A stretch of 6,347 nt of DNA from an uncultured Planctomycetaceae bacterium (GTDB lineage Bacteria > Planctomycetota > Planctomycetia > Planctomycetales > Planctomycetaceae). The stretch covers positions 1-6,347 of the forward strand of contig CAIJTL010000367.1 of the NCBI GenBank assembly GCA_903823545.1, written 5' to 3'. The translations under genes were made by a program, and so were the position numbers. Within the stretch, counting starts at the first letter, position 1. The number at the start of each line of letters is the position of its first letter. The notes below the pieces were generated by a model, which made no database searches, was not told the origin of the DNA, and worked only from the letters and a program-made list of their open reading frames with translations. This document shows positions 1-5,447 of the stretch, piece by piece.

Positions 1-2041
1 CGATCGCATACACCTTCGATGGCAACGGGAGTGATGCAATCTGTTTCTCCAAGTCGGCGCGGTACTGTTGTAGTGCTGCGAGTTCGGCCTTATCGGCATG
101 CGTCATCAATGTCGGTTGAGCGGCGACGAGCCACGCATCAGCAAAACAAATTTGATCGTGCCCGATCCCGTTTCCACCGTCTGTTGCCATCAGCGTCAGA
201 AATCGAGCGGTTGGTGGCAACGGCACTTCAACAGCAATGCCGCCATCGTCGCGACCAATGTTTTTGTGGTTCGCTTTTGATTCGCCGTCCACGTAGATAG
301 AGACGCTCGCACCATTCTTTGGTGTTTGACCGAAGTAACCCGCCGTCGCGGTGAATTTCATTTCGGCAGGAGCACCGGCATCGCGTAACGCGGCCAAATC
401 AAAGGTGATTGCGGCGTTCGCATGCAACGACAGCAGCGTGTGGCCATCAGCCGCGTAGTCGACACCGTCGAGCTTTGTTGAGAACTGCGAATTCACCGGC
501 CCAAAACGGATCGCGTCCCACACTTGCCCCGAAGTGCGTGGCGGCTTCATCACTTTCAGGCCAGTCGAAGTGATCTGCGTCCCTTCGGGGTTCAAGTCCG
601 GAATGACAACTCCGTCGATGAACTTCACGGTCGAGCGAGCGAATACATTCGGCTTCGCTGCTTCAACGAAACCTCGCATCGCAGACAACGGTTTGCCGGT
701 GACTTGATCAATCCCTTCGCCCAGTTTGCCTGTCCCAAGTCCATCTCCACCACCGACAATGTCAGCCAGATCAAAGTGCTTGCCGGCACGTCGAGCTTGT
801 TCGGTTCGAACCATTTGAAGTTCGGCATTGAGCGTCTGCTTACGGTTTGCGAGTTCGCGGACTTCTGCCGCACTCACCTCTCGCTCGCCTCGTTTTACAC
901 CGCTGAAAACCGCCCAAAGCCCGTAATATTCTCGCTGCGAAATCGGATCAAGTTTATGGTCATGGCAGCGAGCACAATTGATGGTGACTCCGCACGCTTC
1001 GGTCATGACTTGGGTGATCATGTCGTCGAGATCGTCGGCTCGCGCAAGACGTTTCAATACGGGGCTCGGCGTTTCAGCCTGTCCGACAAAATCCCACGGT
1101 CCTGCCGCGAGGAAGCCAGTCGCGATCACCGCATCGGGATCATTCGGGCGAAGCACATCTCCCGCGATTTGGTCACGCAAGAAATGGTCATAAGGCATGT
1201 CCGCGTTGATCGCGCGAATCACCCAATCGCGATATCGCCAAGCATTGTCTCGCCGCTGATCACGTTCAAAGCCGTGAGTGTCGGCATAATGAGCGATGTC
1301 CAGCCAATGCCGAGCCCACCGCTCGCCATTGTGCGGGGAGTCGAGCAATCTCTCGACGAGCTTTTCATACGCCTTTGGGTCGCGGTCATTCGTAAATGCC
1401 TCGACCTCTTCGGGAGTCGGTGGCAGGCCGAGCAAATCAAAGGTCAGTCTTCGAATCAGTGTCCGCCGATCTGCGTCCGGCGACATCGTCAAACCGTTCG
1501 CTGTCAGCTTCGCTTTGATAAATGCATCGACTGGATTGGCGCTTTGCGCTTCGAGTTTAGAAATTTCAGGCAAAGCGACTCGCTTCACTGTTTGCCATGC
1601 CCAATGTCCTCGACGCTTATCGCTTGCTGCCTCGCGATCGGCGTCCGATTCCGGCCAAACTGCTCCCGCATCGATCCAGGCTTTCACCGCCGACAATTCA
1701 TCGTTGGAAAGCGGCTTTCCACTCGGCGGCATCCGTTCGTCAGCGTTGGTGCTGGAGACACGTTTCCAAAGCAGGCTCTCGTCACTTTTCCCTGCGACGA
1801 AGATTGACCCGTTGCCGCCACCTTTGGTAGCAAAAGTCTTCGCATCGAGCCTTAACTCCCCCTTCTGCTTGGTCGCGCCGTGACACGACACGCATTTCTC
1901 CTGCAACAGCGGTCGAATGTGTTGCTCGAAGAAAGCTGGCTCATTGGGCTTTGGCTCAGTCGCAGAAAGACCGCCGGAAACGGCTATGCCGAAAGTTAAG
2001 AACACACCGATGAGCGAGAGCCGGAAACAAGGTTGACGCAT
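1..2041 (-). CDS. Planctomycete secreted di-haem cytochrome, PSCyt1-PSCyt2(DUF1549)-NPCBM-like, partial (3' end off window)
   Basis: The minus-strand frame is open from an ATG at 2041 to the left edge, 680 codons, with no stop. An in-frame TAA at 2047-2045 lies just upstream, so this is the first possible start. No clear Shine-Dalgarno is seen. Residues 1-27 form a signal peptide (hydrophobic core, cleavage after LSA-27). PSCyt1, about 36-127, carries the c-type haem motif C50-V-S-C53-H54 and a later RMPP with M104 as likely distal ligand. PSCyt2/DUF1549, about 146-385, opens with HWAWQ, has RLTFDLLGLPPTPEEV and RWARHWLD, and holds a second CxxCH (C356-A-R-C359-H360). A helical, possibly coiled stretch follows at about 390-420. 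Residues about 503-642 resemble an NPCBM carbohydrate-binding module (VDG strand, then GIGHDQ...FADAW ending at W637). Family members normally end in PSD1 (DUF1553), expected beyond the edge. The role is inferred: periplasmic electron transfer, possibly tied to polysaccharide use. Substrate unknown. Confidence 0.93.
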   Translation of the reverse strand, partial: MRQPCFRLSLIGVFLTFGIAVSGGLSATEPKPNEPAFFEQHIRPLLQEKCVSCHGATKQKGELRLDAKTFATKGGGNGSIFVAGKSDESLLWKRVSSTNADERMPPSGKPLSNDELSAVKAWIDAGAVWPESDADREAASDKRRGHWAWQTVKRVALPEISKLEAQSANPVDAFIKAKLTANGLTMSPDADRRTLIRRLTFDLLGLPPTPEEVEAFTNDRDPKAYEKLVERLLDSPHNGERWARHWLDIAHYADTHGFERDQRRDNAWRYRDWVIRAINADMPYDHFLRDQIAGDVLRPNDPDAVIATGFLAAGPWDFVGQAETPSPVLKRLARADDLDDMITQVMTEACGVTINCARCHDHKLDPISQREYYGLWAVFSGVKRGEREVSAAEVRELANRKQTLNAELQMVRTEQARRAGKHFDLADIVGGGDGLGTGKLGEGIDQVTGKPLSAMRGFVEAAKPNVFARSTVKFIDGVVIPDLNPEGTQITSTGLKVMKPPRTSGQVWDAIRFGPVNSQFSTKLDGVDYAADGHTLLSLHANAAITFDLAALRDAGAPAEMKFTATAGYFGQTPKNGASVSIYVDGESKANHKNIGRDDGGIAVEVPLPPTARFLTLMATDGGNGIGHDQICFADAWLVAAQPTLMTHADKAELAALQQYRADLEKQIASLPLPSKVYAI

Positions 2042-2357
2042 AATTTAAAACTCGAACGCGGGTGGTGACTTTGATGCGAATCGTAACAAACCAACTTGCT
2101 GCTCTTAAACAGGCTGCGACATTTCTAATTTGGTCCAACACTCACGCTGTCTTTTCGATGTTTTTGGCCGCTAGACTGCTCCCGTTTTGAATCTGCTCAA
2201 TATCAACTTTCGTAATTTGATCGAACGAACCGGAACGCGTTAACGTCCGGTTTTGACCCCTTGAATCGGACGCTAGTGCGTTCCGGCTGATCTGCGATTT
2301 TGCTCGCGGACAGCTCATTGTGAATGATTAACTCCTGAAAATGGCTGAAAGCAACGA
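2042..2357. other. Divergent intergenic region between the cytochrome gene and bioB
   Basis: This 316-bp gap separates two divergently transcribed genes and must hold both promoters. It contains the palindromic element at 2230-2286 and the mini-ORF at 2341-2361, described separately. I looked for sigma70-type boxes. The best match ahead of bioB is TTGCTC (2300-2305), 17 bases, then AATGAT (2323-2328), which is weak. None stood out for the cytochrome gene. No convincing BirA-type operator (TTGTnAACC half-sites in inverted pairs at the usual spacing) is visible. No RNA gene is recognised. Confidence 0.7.
2230..2286. repeat. Imperfect inverted repeat, long hairpin (possible interspersed palindromic element)
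   Basis: The left arm starts CCGGAACGC at 2230 and ends CGTCCG at 2249. The right arm, 2267-2286, is its reverse complement at 17 of 20 positions, with the differences confined to the five central bases. As RNA, two of the three differences would be G-U wobbles, giving a nearly continuous 20-bp stem around a loop of about 17 nt. Each arm is itself partly palindromic: CCGGA against TCCGG in the left arm, and AACGCGTT and GTTAAC inside it. There is no T-run after either side, so it does not look like an intrinsic terminator, and neither flanking gene ends here. It could be a REP-like element repeated around the genome or a regulatory structure upstream of bioB; the window cannot decide. Confidence 0.75.
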
Positions 2358-2361
2358 ATGA
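2341..2361 (+). promoter_or_regulatory. Six-codon mini-ORF overlapping the bioB start (possible leader peptide)
   Basis: ATG at 2341 opens a frame reading MAESNE with TGA at 2359-2361. That stop overlaps the bioB start codon in the ATGA arrangement (2358-2361) typical of translational coupling. No strong Shine-Dalgarno precedes either start; GAAAG inside the mini-ORF is the nearest purine run before bioB. The overlap may be chance in so short a frame. If translated, ribosomes ending here could re-initiate on bioB. Confidence 0.22.
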
Positions 2362-3446
2362 ATTCGACACAGACAACATTGCCTGGTCTTGACTGGAATA
2401 CCCTTGCCGACCGAGTTCTCGCGGGACACGAAATCAGCCGTGCCGAGGCTCGAGCCTTCTTAATGGCCGATGACGACGATGTCCCAGCAATGGTCGCAGC
2501 CGCCTTCCGAATTCGCCTCAAGCACTTCGGCCACAAAGTCCATCTCTACTATCTGAAGAATGCCAAGAGCGGGCTGTGCCCGGAAGATTGTGGGTACTGC
2601 TCGCAAAACATCGACTCAACGGCGGACATCAACCGCTATCCGTTGCTCAACGAGCGAAAGCTGATGGAAGGAGCCGAAGCGGCGGTTGCGTCGCAGGCTC
2701 GAACGTACTGCATTGTCGCCAGTGGCCGTGGGCCGTCGAATCGAGAAGTTGAGCACGTCGCGAGCGTCGTCGAAAAAATCAAAGATCAAACCGGACTTCA
2801 CATCTGCTGCTGCCTTGGTCTGCTGACTCCCGATCAAGCGACTCGCCTGAAGCAAGCAGGTGTCGATCGAATCAATCACAACCTCAACACCAGCCGCCGC
2901 TACTACGAACAAATCTGCTCGACACACTCGTTTGACGACCGTCTGGAAACGCTGAAGACCGTTCGCGAAGCGGGCATGGAACTCTGCTGCGGCCTGATCG
3001 CCGGCATGGGCGAAGAACACGACGACTTGATCGACGTCGCGTTTGAACTGCGCGGTATGAAGGTCGAATCGATCCCGATTAACTTCCTGAACTCCATCGA
3101 CGGCACGCAACTCGAACGAGTTCGCGAACTGACTCCGCGATACTGCCTGAAAGTCCTTTGCTTGCTGCGGTTCGTCATCCCGACTGTCGAACTCCGCATC
3201 GCCGGTGGCCGCGAGATCAACCTTCGCTCGCTCCAATCAATGGGCTTGTACGTCGCGAACTCAATGTTCGTCAGCGACTACCTCACCACCAAAGGCCAAG
3301 CCCCGGAACTCGACTTCCAAATGGTCGAAGACCTCGGCTTTGAAATCGTCACCGGCGACCACGAGTCACATAAACTGTGGCAGGGTCGACGAGAGGCGAC
3401 GAGCAGCGTTGCAGAGTCTTGCGGGGCGAGTTGCTCGACTTGCTGA
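2358..3446 (+). CDS. bioB: Biotin synthase BioB, radical SAM enzyme
   Basis: The 362-residue product inserts sulfur into dethiobiotin, the last step of biotin synthesis, in the cytoplasm. The radical-SAM [4Fe-4S] motif is C74-P-E-D-C78-G-Y-C81. The sulfur-donor [2Fe-2S] ligands match E. coli BioB: C118 (TYCIVASG), C150 in a run of three cysteines (HICCCLG), C210 (ELCCGLIAGMGE) and R280 (LRIAGGRE). The conserved INHNLNTS stretch is at 172-179 and ANSMFVSDYLTT lies near the C-terminus. Retention of the arginine argues for the classical [2Fe-2S] type rather than BioB variants using an auxiliary [4Fe-4S] cluster. The tail is odd: the last eight residues form a second C355-x3-C359-x2-C362 motif. 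The start at 2358 gives a normal N-terminus; the overlapping mini-ORF is described separately. No other biotin gene is in the window, so bioB appears monocistronic. It faces the repeat-protein gene convergently. Confidence 0.97.
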   Translation: MNSTQTTLPGLDWNTLADRVLAGHEISRAEARAFLMADDDDVPAMVAAAFRIRLKHFGHKVHLYYLKNAKSGLCPEDCGYCSQNIDSTADINRYPLLNERKLMEGAEAAVASQARTYCIVASGRGPSNREVEHVASVVEKIKDQTGLHICCCLGLLTPDQATRLKQAGVDRINHNLNTSRRYYEQICSTHSFDDRLETLKTVREAGMELCCGLIAGMGEEHDDLIDVAFELRGMKVESIPINFLNSIDGTQLERVRELTPRYCLKVLCLLRFVIPTVELRIAGGREINLRSLQSMGLYVANSMFVSDYLTTKGQAPELDFQMVEDLGFEIVTGDHESHKLWQGRREATSSVAESCGASCSTC

Positions 3447-3483
3447 CAGAAAATGGTGTCTCAAGTGGAACCATAAGAGCGAA

Positions 3484-3520
3484 TTGCAGAAAGTCATCTG
3501 CAAGCAATTTGTTAGTTTGG
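3484..3520 (+). terminator. Weak candidate terminator after bioB
   Basis: TTGCAGA (3484-3490) and TCTGCAA (3497-3503) form a perfect 7-bp inverted repeat with a 6-nt loop, beginning 38 bases after the bioB stop. A T-rich but interrupted stretch follows (AATTTGTTAGTTT). The stem is short and only moderately GC-rich, so termination would be weak. No better candidate for bioB is seen on the plus strand. Confidence 0.35.
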
Positions 3521-3578
3521 TCCTCGGGTGAGTGCTGATGAAGTCGTTGGCGGAGTCGATGTAATTACTGTCGCCATC

Positions 3579-3614
3579 AAAAAAGGAAACCCGGCTTCTT
3601 GGGGGAAGCCGGGT
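3579..3614 (-). terminator. Intrinsic terminator of the 411-residue repeat-protein gene
   Basis: ACCCGGCTTC (3589-3598) pairs perfectly with its reverse complement at 3605-3614, a 10-bp GC-rich stem with a 6-nt loop. Read on the minus strand the stem is followed by TTCCTTTTTT (3588-3579), the U-tract of a Rho-independent terminator. There is no T-run on the plus-strand side, so the orientation is minus. It sits about 250 nt after the stop of the gene ending at 3867, which implies an unusually long 3' UTR. Confidence 0.8.
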
Positions 3615-3662
3615 CGAGGGGAAGGAATCGATTTGGGTGATCGGGCTGATGCCGAGCACCGC

Positions 3663-3708
3663 GAGGGAGGGAGAGAGATTCTGAGGAACAGGAGGGAGGA
3701 GGGAGAGA
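3663..3708. repeat. Polypurine, G-run tract
   Basis: Two pure purine runs, 16 nt at 3663-3678 and 19 nt at 3690-3708, are separated by a short mixed stretch. The second contains GGAGGGAGGAGGG (3691-3703), four G-runs with one-base spacers, which fits a two-tetrad G-quadruplex on the plus strand. The first has two GGG runs. In the transcript of the minus-strand gene the same tract would be a C/U-rich 3' UTR segment. No coding explanation is seen. Confidence 0.6.
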
Positions 3709-3800
3709 CGTGACCGGGAGTTGTTGTTCTCGAATGCTGAGGAGAGAGAGTTCAGCGAATTCGAAAACAGAGGGTTGAAGAGAAGGAGCCTTTCGCACCA

Positions 3801-3815
3801 CAAGCAACTTGCTTG
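3801..3815. repeat. Short palindrome, CAAGCAA-C-TTGCTTG
   Basis: Seven-base arms flank one central base. It lies about 50 bp beyond the stop codon of the minus-strand repeat-protein gene. A one-base centre makes a tight RNA hairpin unlikely without opening some pairs, so it could equally be a dimeric protein-binding site or chance. Confidence 0.35.
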
Positions 3816-3866
3816 CGGCATTGTTTGAGCAACAGAGTTCAGAAACGTCGACCGCGTTATGTCGTG

Positions 3867-5102
3867 TTAGTTCACTTCGGCGACAGTGATCGTTGGGGTG
3901 ATTTTCTGCGGATGTTGAATTGACTTCGTGGCGTTGTTGGTCGCAGTCGGACGCCAGACTCCGACTCGAACTGAGTCGGGAGCCTTTGCTGCGACGAATC
4001 GAATCAGACCTTTCGATAGATCGCTCTTGTTTGCTCGACGAGTACCACCGTTGAATTCTTCGTCGGAGGAGCTGTTTCGTTCGAGTGAAGCGCCCTTGCC
4101 TGGGTTTTCGTCGTTGCGTGAGTCTGTGGTTCGATCCTTACCCGTTTCACGTGCGGCCGATTGTTTCTTCGGAGCGGCCTGAGCGTTGACGGGGTCCGGT
4201 GTTGGTGCCAAAGCGGTGTTGGTCACGGTTGATCCGTAAGCCAACGCGCTTCCGGCAGGAACCAGTCGATACGTTGTTTGAGTCGTCGGAATCGACTTCA
4301 CCACGGTGACAGGCTGCATCACGACGACTTCTTCATCAACATAGTCGACCGTGTTAACTGCAACTTTGCGTGTTGATTGCACCGCAACCGTTTTATTGAC
4401 GTTGTATGTCACTTGCTTCGTACCGTGGACGGCAACTCGGCGAGTCGTCGGAACTTGTTGAGACACAACCTGCGTTTGGTACTCACGAGTTGCGTACTGT
4501 GCTGGCACGAAAGCCTGTCGCATCGCGAAGCCCATACGATTCATTTCACCGACGAAACCTTGTCGGTTGTCGTATTGGCATGGCGAAATCTTTTGATTGC
4601 AGTGCCACTTAGTAACCCACTGACCGCAATTGCGTTGAACGGTGCGGCATTCAGTGACGTCTTGATAAGCAACCGTTGGGACGCTGACCGTCTTGGGTTC
4701 GCAAACCTGCTGATATTCAGTGACGGGCTGATCGACGTAGGTCGTCCGAGTCACCGGCTTACGAACCGTTTGTCGAACTTGCTTGTATTCAGTCACTGGA
4801 ACTTGCCGCATGACAGTTTCGGTCACGGGCTGAGCGACCATTGCTGGAGCACATGTCGGAGCATATGCGACCGGCGCACAGCCGCAAGAATTGTTGTTGA
4901 TCATTGCCGTTGGAGTGACACCACAGGCACCATTGCTGCAGCCTCCGTATGACACTGGCGAGTACATCGCCGGTGTTGGCCCACATGGGCACGGAGTAAA
5001 CAATCCTCGAAACGGAAACCACTGAGCTGATGCCGTGTTGGCTGAAGCCAAACAAAGCAGTGCACCAAAAGCCGAAGCGAATCGAGACAGCTTCACTGTC
5101 AT
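3867..5102 (-). CDS. Secreted Cys-rich protein with Val/Thr/Tyr repeats (YTV-like), function unknown
   Basis: The product has 411 residues. A signal peptide covers about 1-26 (hydrophobic core, cleavage after SASA... ASA-26 before QWFPF); C17 lacks a proper lipobox, so it is probably not a lipoprotein. Residues 38-84 are Cys/Gly/Pro-rich (C38, C40, C55, C60, C73, C75, C84). Residues 91-155 repeat an 11-13-residue unit of the type QPVTExxxxV: PVTETVMRQV, PVTEYKQVRQTV, PVTRTTYVDQ, PVTEYQQVCEP, with further cysteines to C175. A related Val-rich stretch with alternating residues spans about 199-281 (VTYNVNKTVAVQSTRKVAV). A charged, Ser/Asn-rich low-complexity linker at about 310-362 leads to a final segment of about 50 residues. 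All 12 mature cysteines lie before residue 176. The pattern recalls planctomycete cell-wall YTV proteins; a structural envelope role with disulfides is inferred. It is a single gene with its own terminator. Confidence 0.85.
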   Translation of the reverse strand: MTVKLSRFASAFGALLCLASANTASAQWFPFRGLFTPCPCGPTPAMYSPVSYGGCSNGACGVTPTAMINNNSCGCAPVAYAPTCAPAMVAQPVTETVMRQVPVTEYKQVRQTVRKPVTRTTYVDQPVTEYQQVCEPKTVSVPTVAYQDVTECRTVQRNCGQWVTKWHCNQKISPCQYDNRQGFVGEMNRMGFAMRQAFVPAQYATREYQTQVVSQQVPTTRRVAVHGTKQVTYNVNKTVAVQSTRKVAVNTVDYVDEEVVVMQPVTVVKSIPTTQTTYRLVPAGSALAYGSTVTNTALAPTPDPVNAQAAPKKQSAARETGKDRTTDSRNDENPGKGASLERNSSSDEEFNGGTRRANKSDLSKGLIRFVAAKAPDSVRVGVWRPTATNNATKSIQHPQKITPTITVAEVN

Positions 5103-5109
5103 GGCACCA

Positions 5110-5113
5110 TCCT
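5110..5113 (-). promoter_or_regulatory. Ribosome binding site of the repeat-protein gene
   Basis: Read on the minus strand, AGGA lies 7 nt before the ATG at 5102, the usual spacing. It supports that start, and no other gene in the window has so clear a site. Confidence 0.65.
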
Positions 5114-5144
5114 AAGTCGAGTGCGAGGTGGGACGAGTGAGATT

Positions 5145-5158
5145 GCCGGTCACCCGGC
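5145..5158 (-). other. GNRA-capped hairpin in the 5' leader
   Basis: On the minus strand, GCCGG-GTGA-CCGGC gives a perfect 5-bp GC stem closed by a GUGA tetraloop, a GNRA type. It ends about 40 nt before the start codon. An overlapping alternative pairing, GCGTC with GACGC around an 11-nt loop, lies just upstream and shares two bases with it. Function is not known; the two pairings could compete. Confidence 0.4.
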
Positions 5159-5306
5159 GTCTAAGCAGAAGGGACGCAGCTTGTCAGATGAGGACAGAAC
5201 CGAATGCCAAAAGCCAAATCAGATTGAGCAAGAGAAGTGACGTAACGCGCAGTTGAAAGCCGTCATGTTTGAGCGGTCATTCGTGCTGCTCGCTGCGTGA
5301 GGCGGG

Positions 5307-5335
5307 TGTGTATGAGAACTTAAAAATCGGGTCAA
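5307..5335 (-). promoter_or_regulatory. Candidate sigma70-like promoter of the repeat-protein gene
   Basis: On the minus strand, TTGACC (5335-5330) matches the -35 consensus at five of six bases. After a 17-nt AT-rich spacer comes TACACA (5312-5307), only three of six for the -10. It is placed downstream of the propeller terminator and would give a leader of about 200 nt. The -10 is poor, so confidence is low. Confidence 0.33.
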
Positions 5336-5385
5336 GACGGCTAGCACGAAATGCCGATACGGCCCCTCAATTTTGTAAAATCAAC

Positions 5386-5421
5386 AAAAAACGCCGGAGA
5401 TTTGGGCCTCTCCGGCGTTTT
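5386..5421 (-). terminator. Strong intrinsic terminator of the PQQ-like propeller gene
   Basis: AAAACGCCGGAGA (5388-5400) pairs perfectly with TCTCCGGCGTTTT (5409-5421), a 13-bp stem with an 8-nt loop. On the minus strand it follows the stop codon at 5448 after 26 nt and is followed by a run of T (5391-5386), then TTTT again a little further on. It has four T on the plus side as well, so it could act in both directions, but no plus-strand gene leads into it. Confidence 0.9.
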
Positions 5422-5447
5422 AGGTTGAGTGGCGAAGCTTGTTTCGA

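Larger units (their letters stand above)
3447..3866. other. Convergent intergenic region between bioB and the repeat-protein gene
   Basis: This 420-bp gap lies between two converging genes. In order it holds a weak hairpin after bioB (3484-3503), a strong minus-strand terminator (3579-3614), a purine-rich zone on the plus strand with two nearly pure purine runs (3663-3708), and a 15-bp palindrome (3801-3815). Open frames here, such as 3366-3821 on the minus strand, are low in complexity, run across the terminator and into the antisense of bioB, and are not supported as genes. Confidence 0.7.
5103..5447. other. Intergenic region and leader upstream of the repeat-protein gene
   Basis: This 345-bp gap lies between two minus-strand genes in tandem. 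From the upstream side it holds the terminator of the propeller gene (5386-5421), a candidate promoter (5307-5335), a small GNRA-capped hairpin (5145-5158) and an AGGA ribosome-binding site (5110-5113). The terminator between them argues against an operon. No small gene is supported. Confidence 0.7.

Noticed and set aside
524..1807. A 427-codon open frame on the plus strand, plus overlapping frames at 1296-1883 and 978-1193
   Set aside because: They lie antisense to the PSCyt cytochrome gene, whose signal peptide, haem motifs and domain signatures are all intact. The plus-strand products show no recognisable domain.
1956..2141. A 61-codon minus-strand frame overlapping the cytochrome start
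   Set aside because: It overlaps the signal-peptide coding region in another frame and shows no domain or signal.
2217..2245. Possible promoter TTGATC - 17 nt - TTAACG ahead of bioB
   Set aside because: The -10 matches consensus at only two of six bases and lies inside the palindrome.
2319..2345. Possible BirA operator upstream of bioB
   Set aside because: TTGTGAATG resembles a half-site at six of nine bases, but no inverted partner lies at the expected distance.
2616..3236. A 206-codon minus-strand frame and other frames inside bioB
   Set aside because: They are antisense shadows of bioB, which has its full set of catalytic motifs.
3366..3821. A 151-codon minus-strand frame
   Set aside because: Its composition is Ser/Leu/Arg-rich and low in complexity, it reads through the terminator and runs into the antisense end of bioB, and it lacks a convincing ribosome-binding site.
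4377..4952. A 191-codon plus-strand frame
   Set aside because: It is antisense to the repeat-protein gene, which has a signal peptide, repeats, a ribosome-binding site and a terminator.
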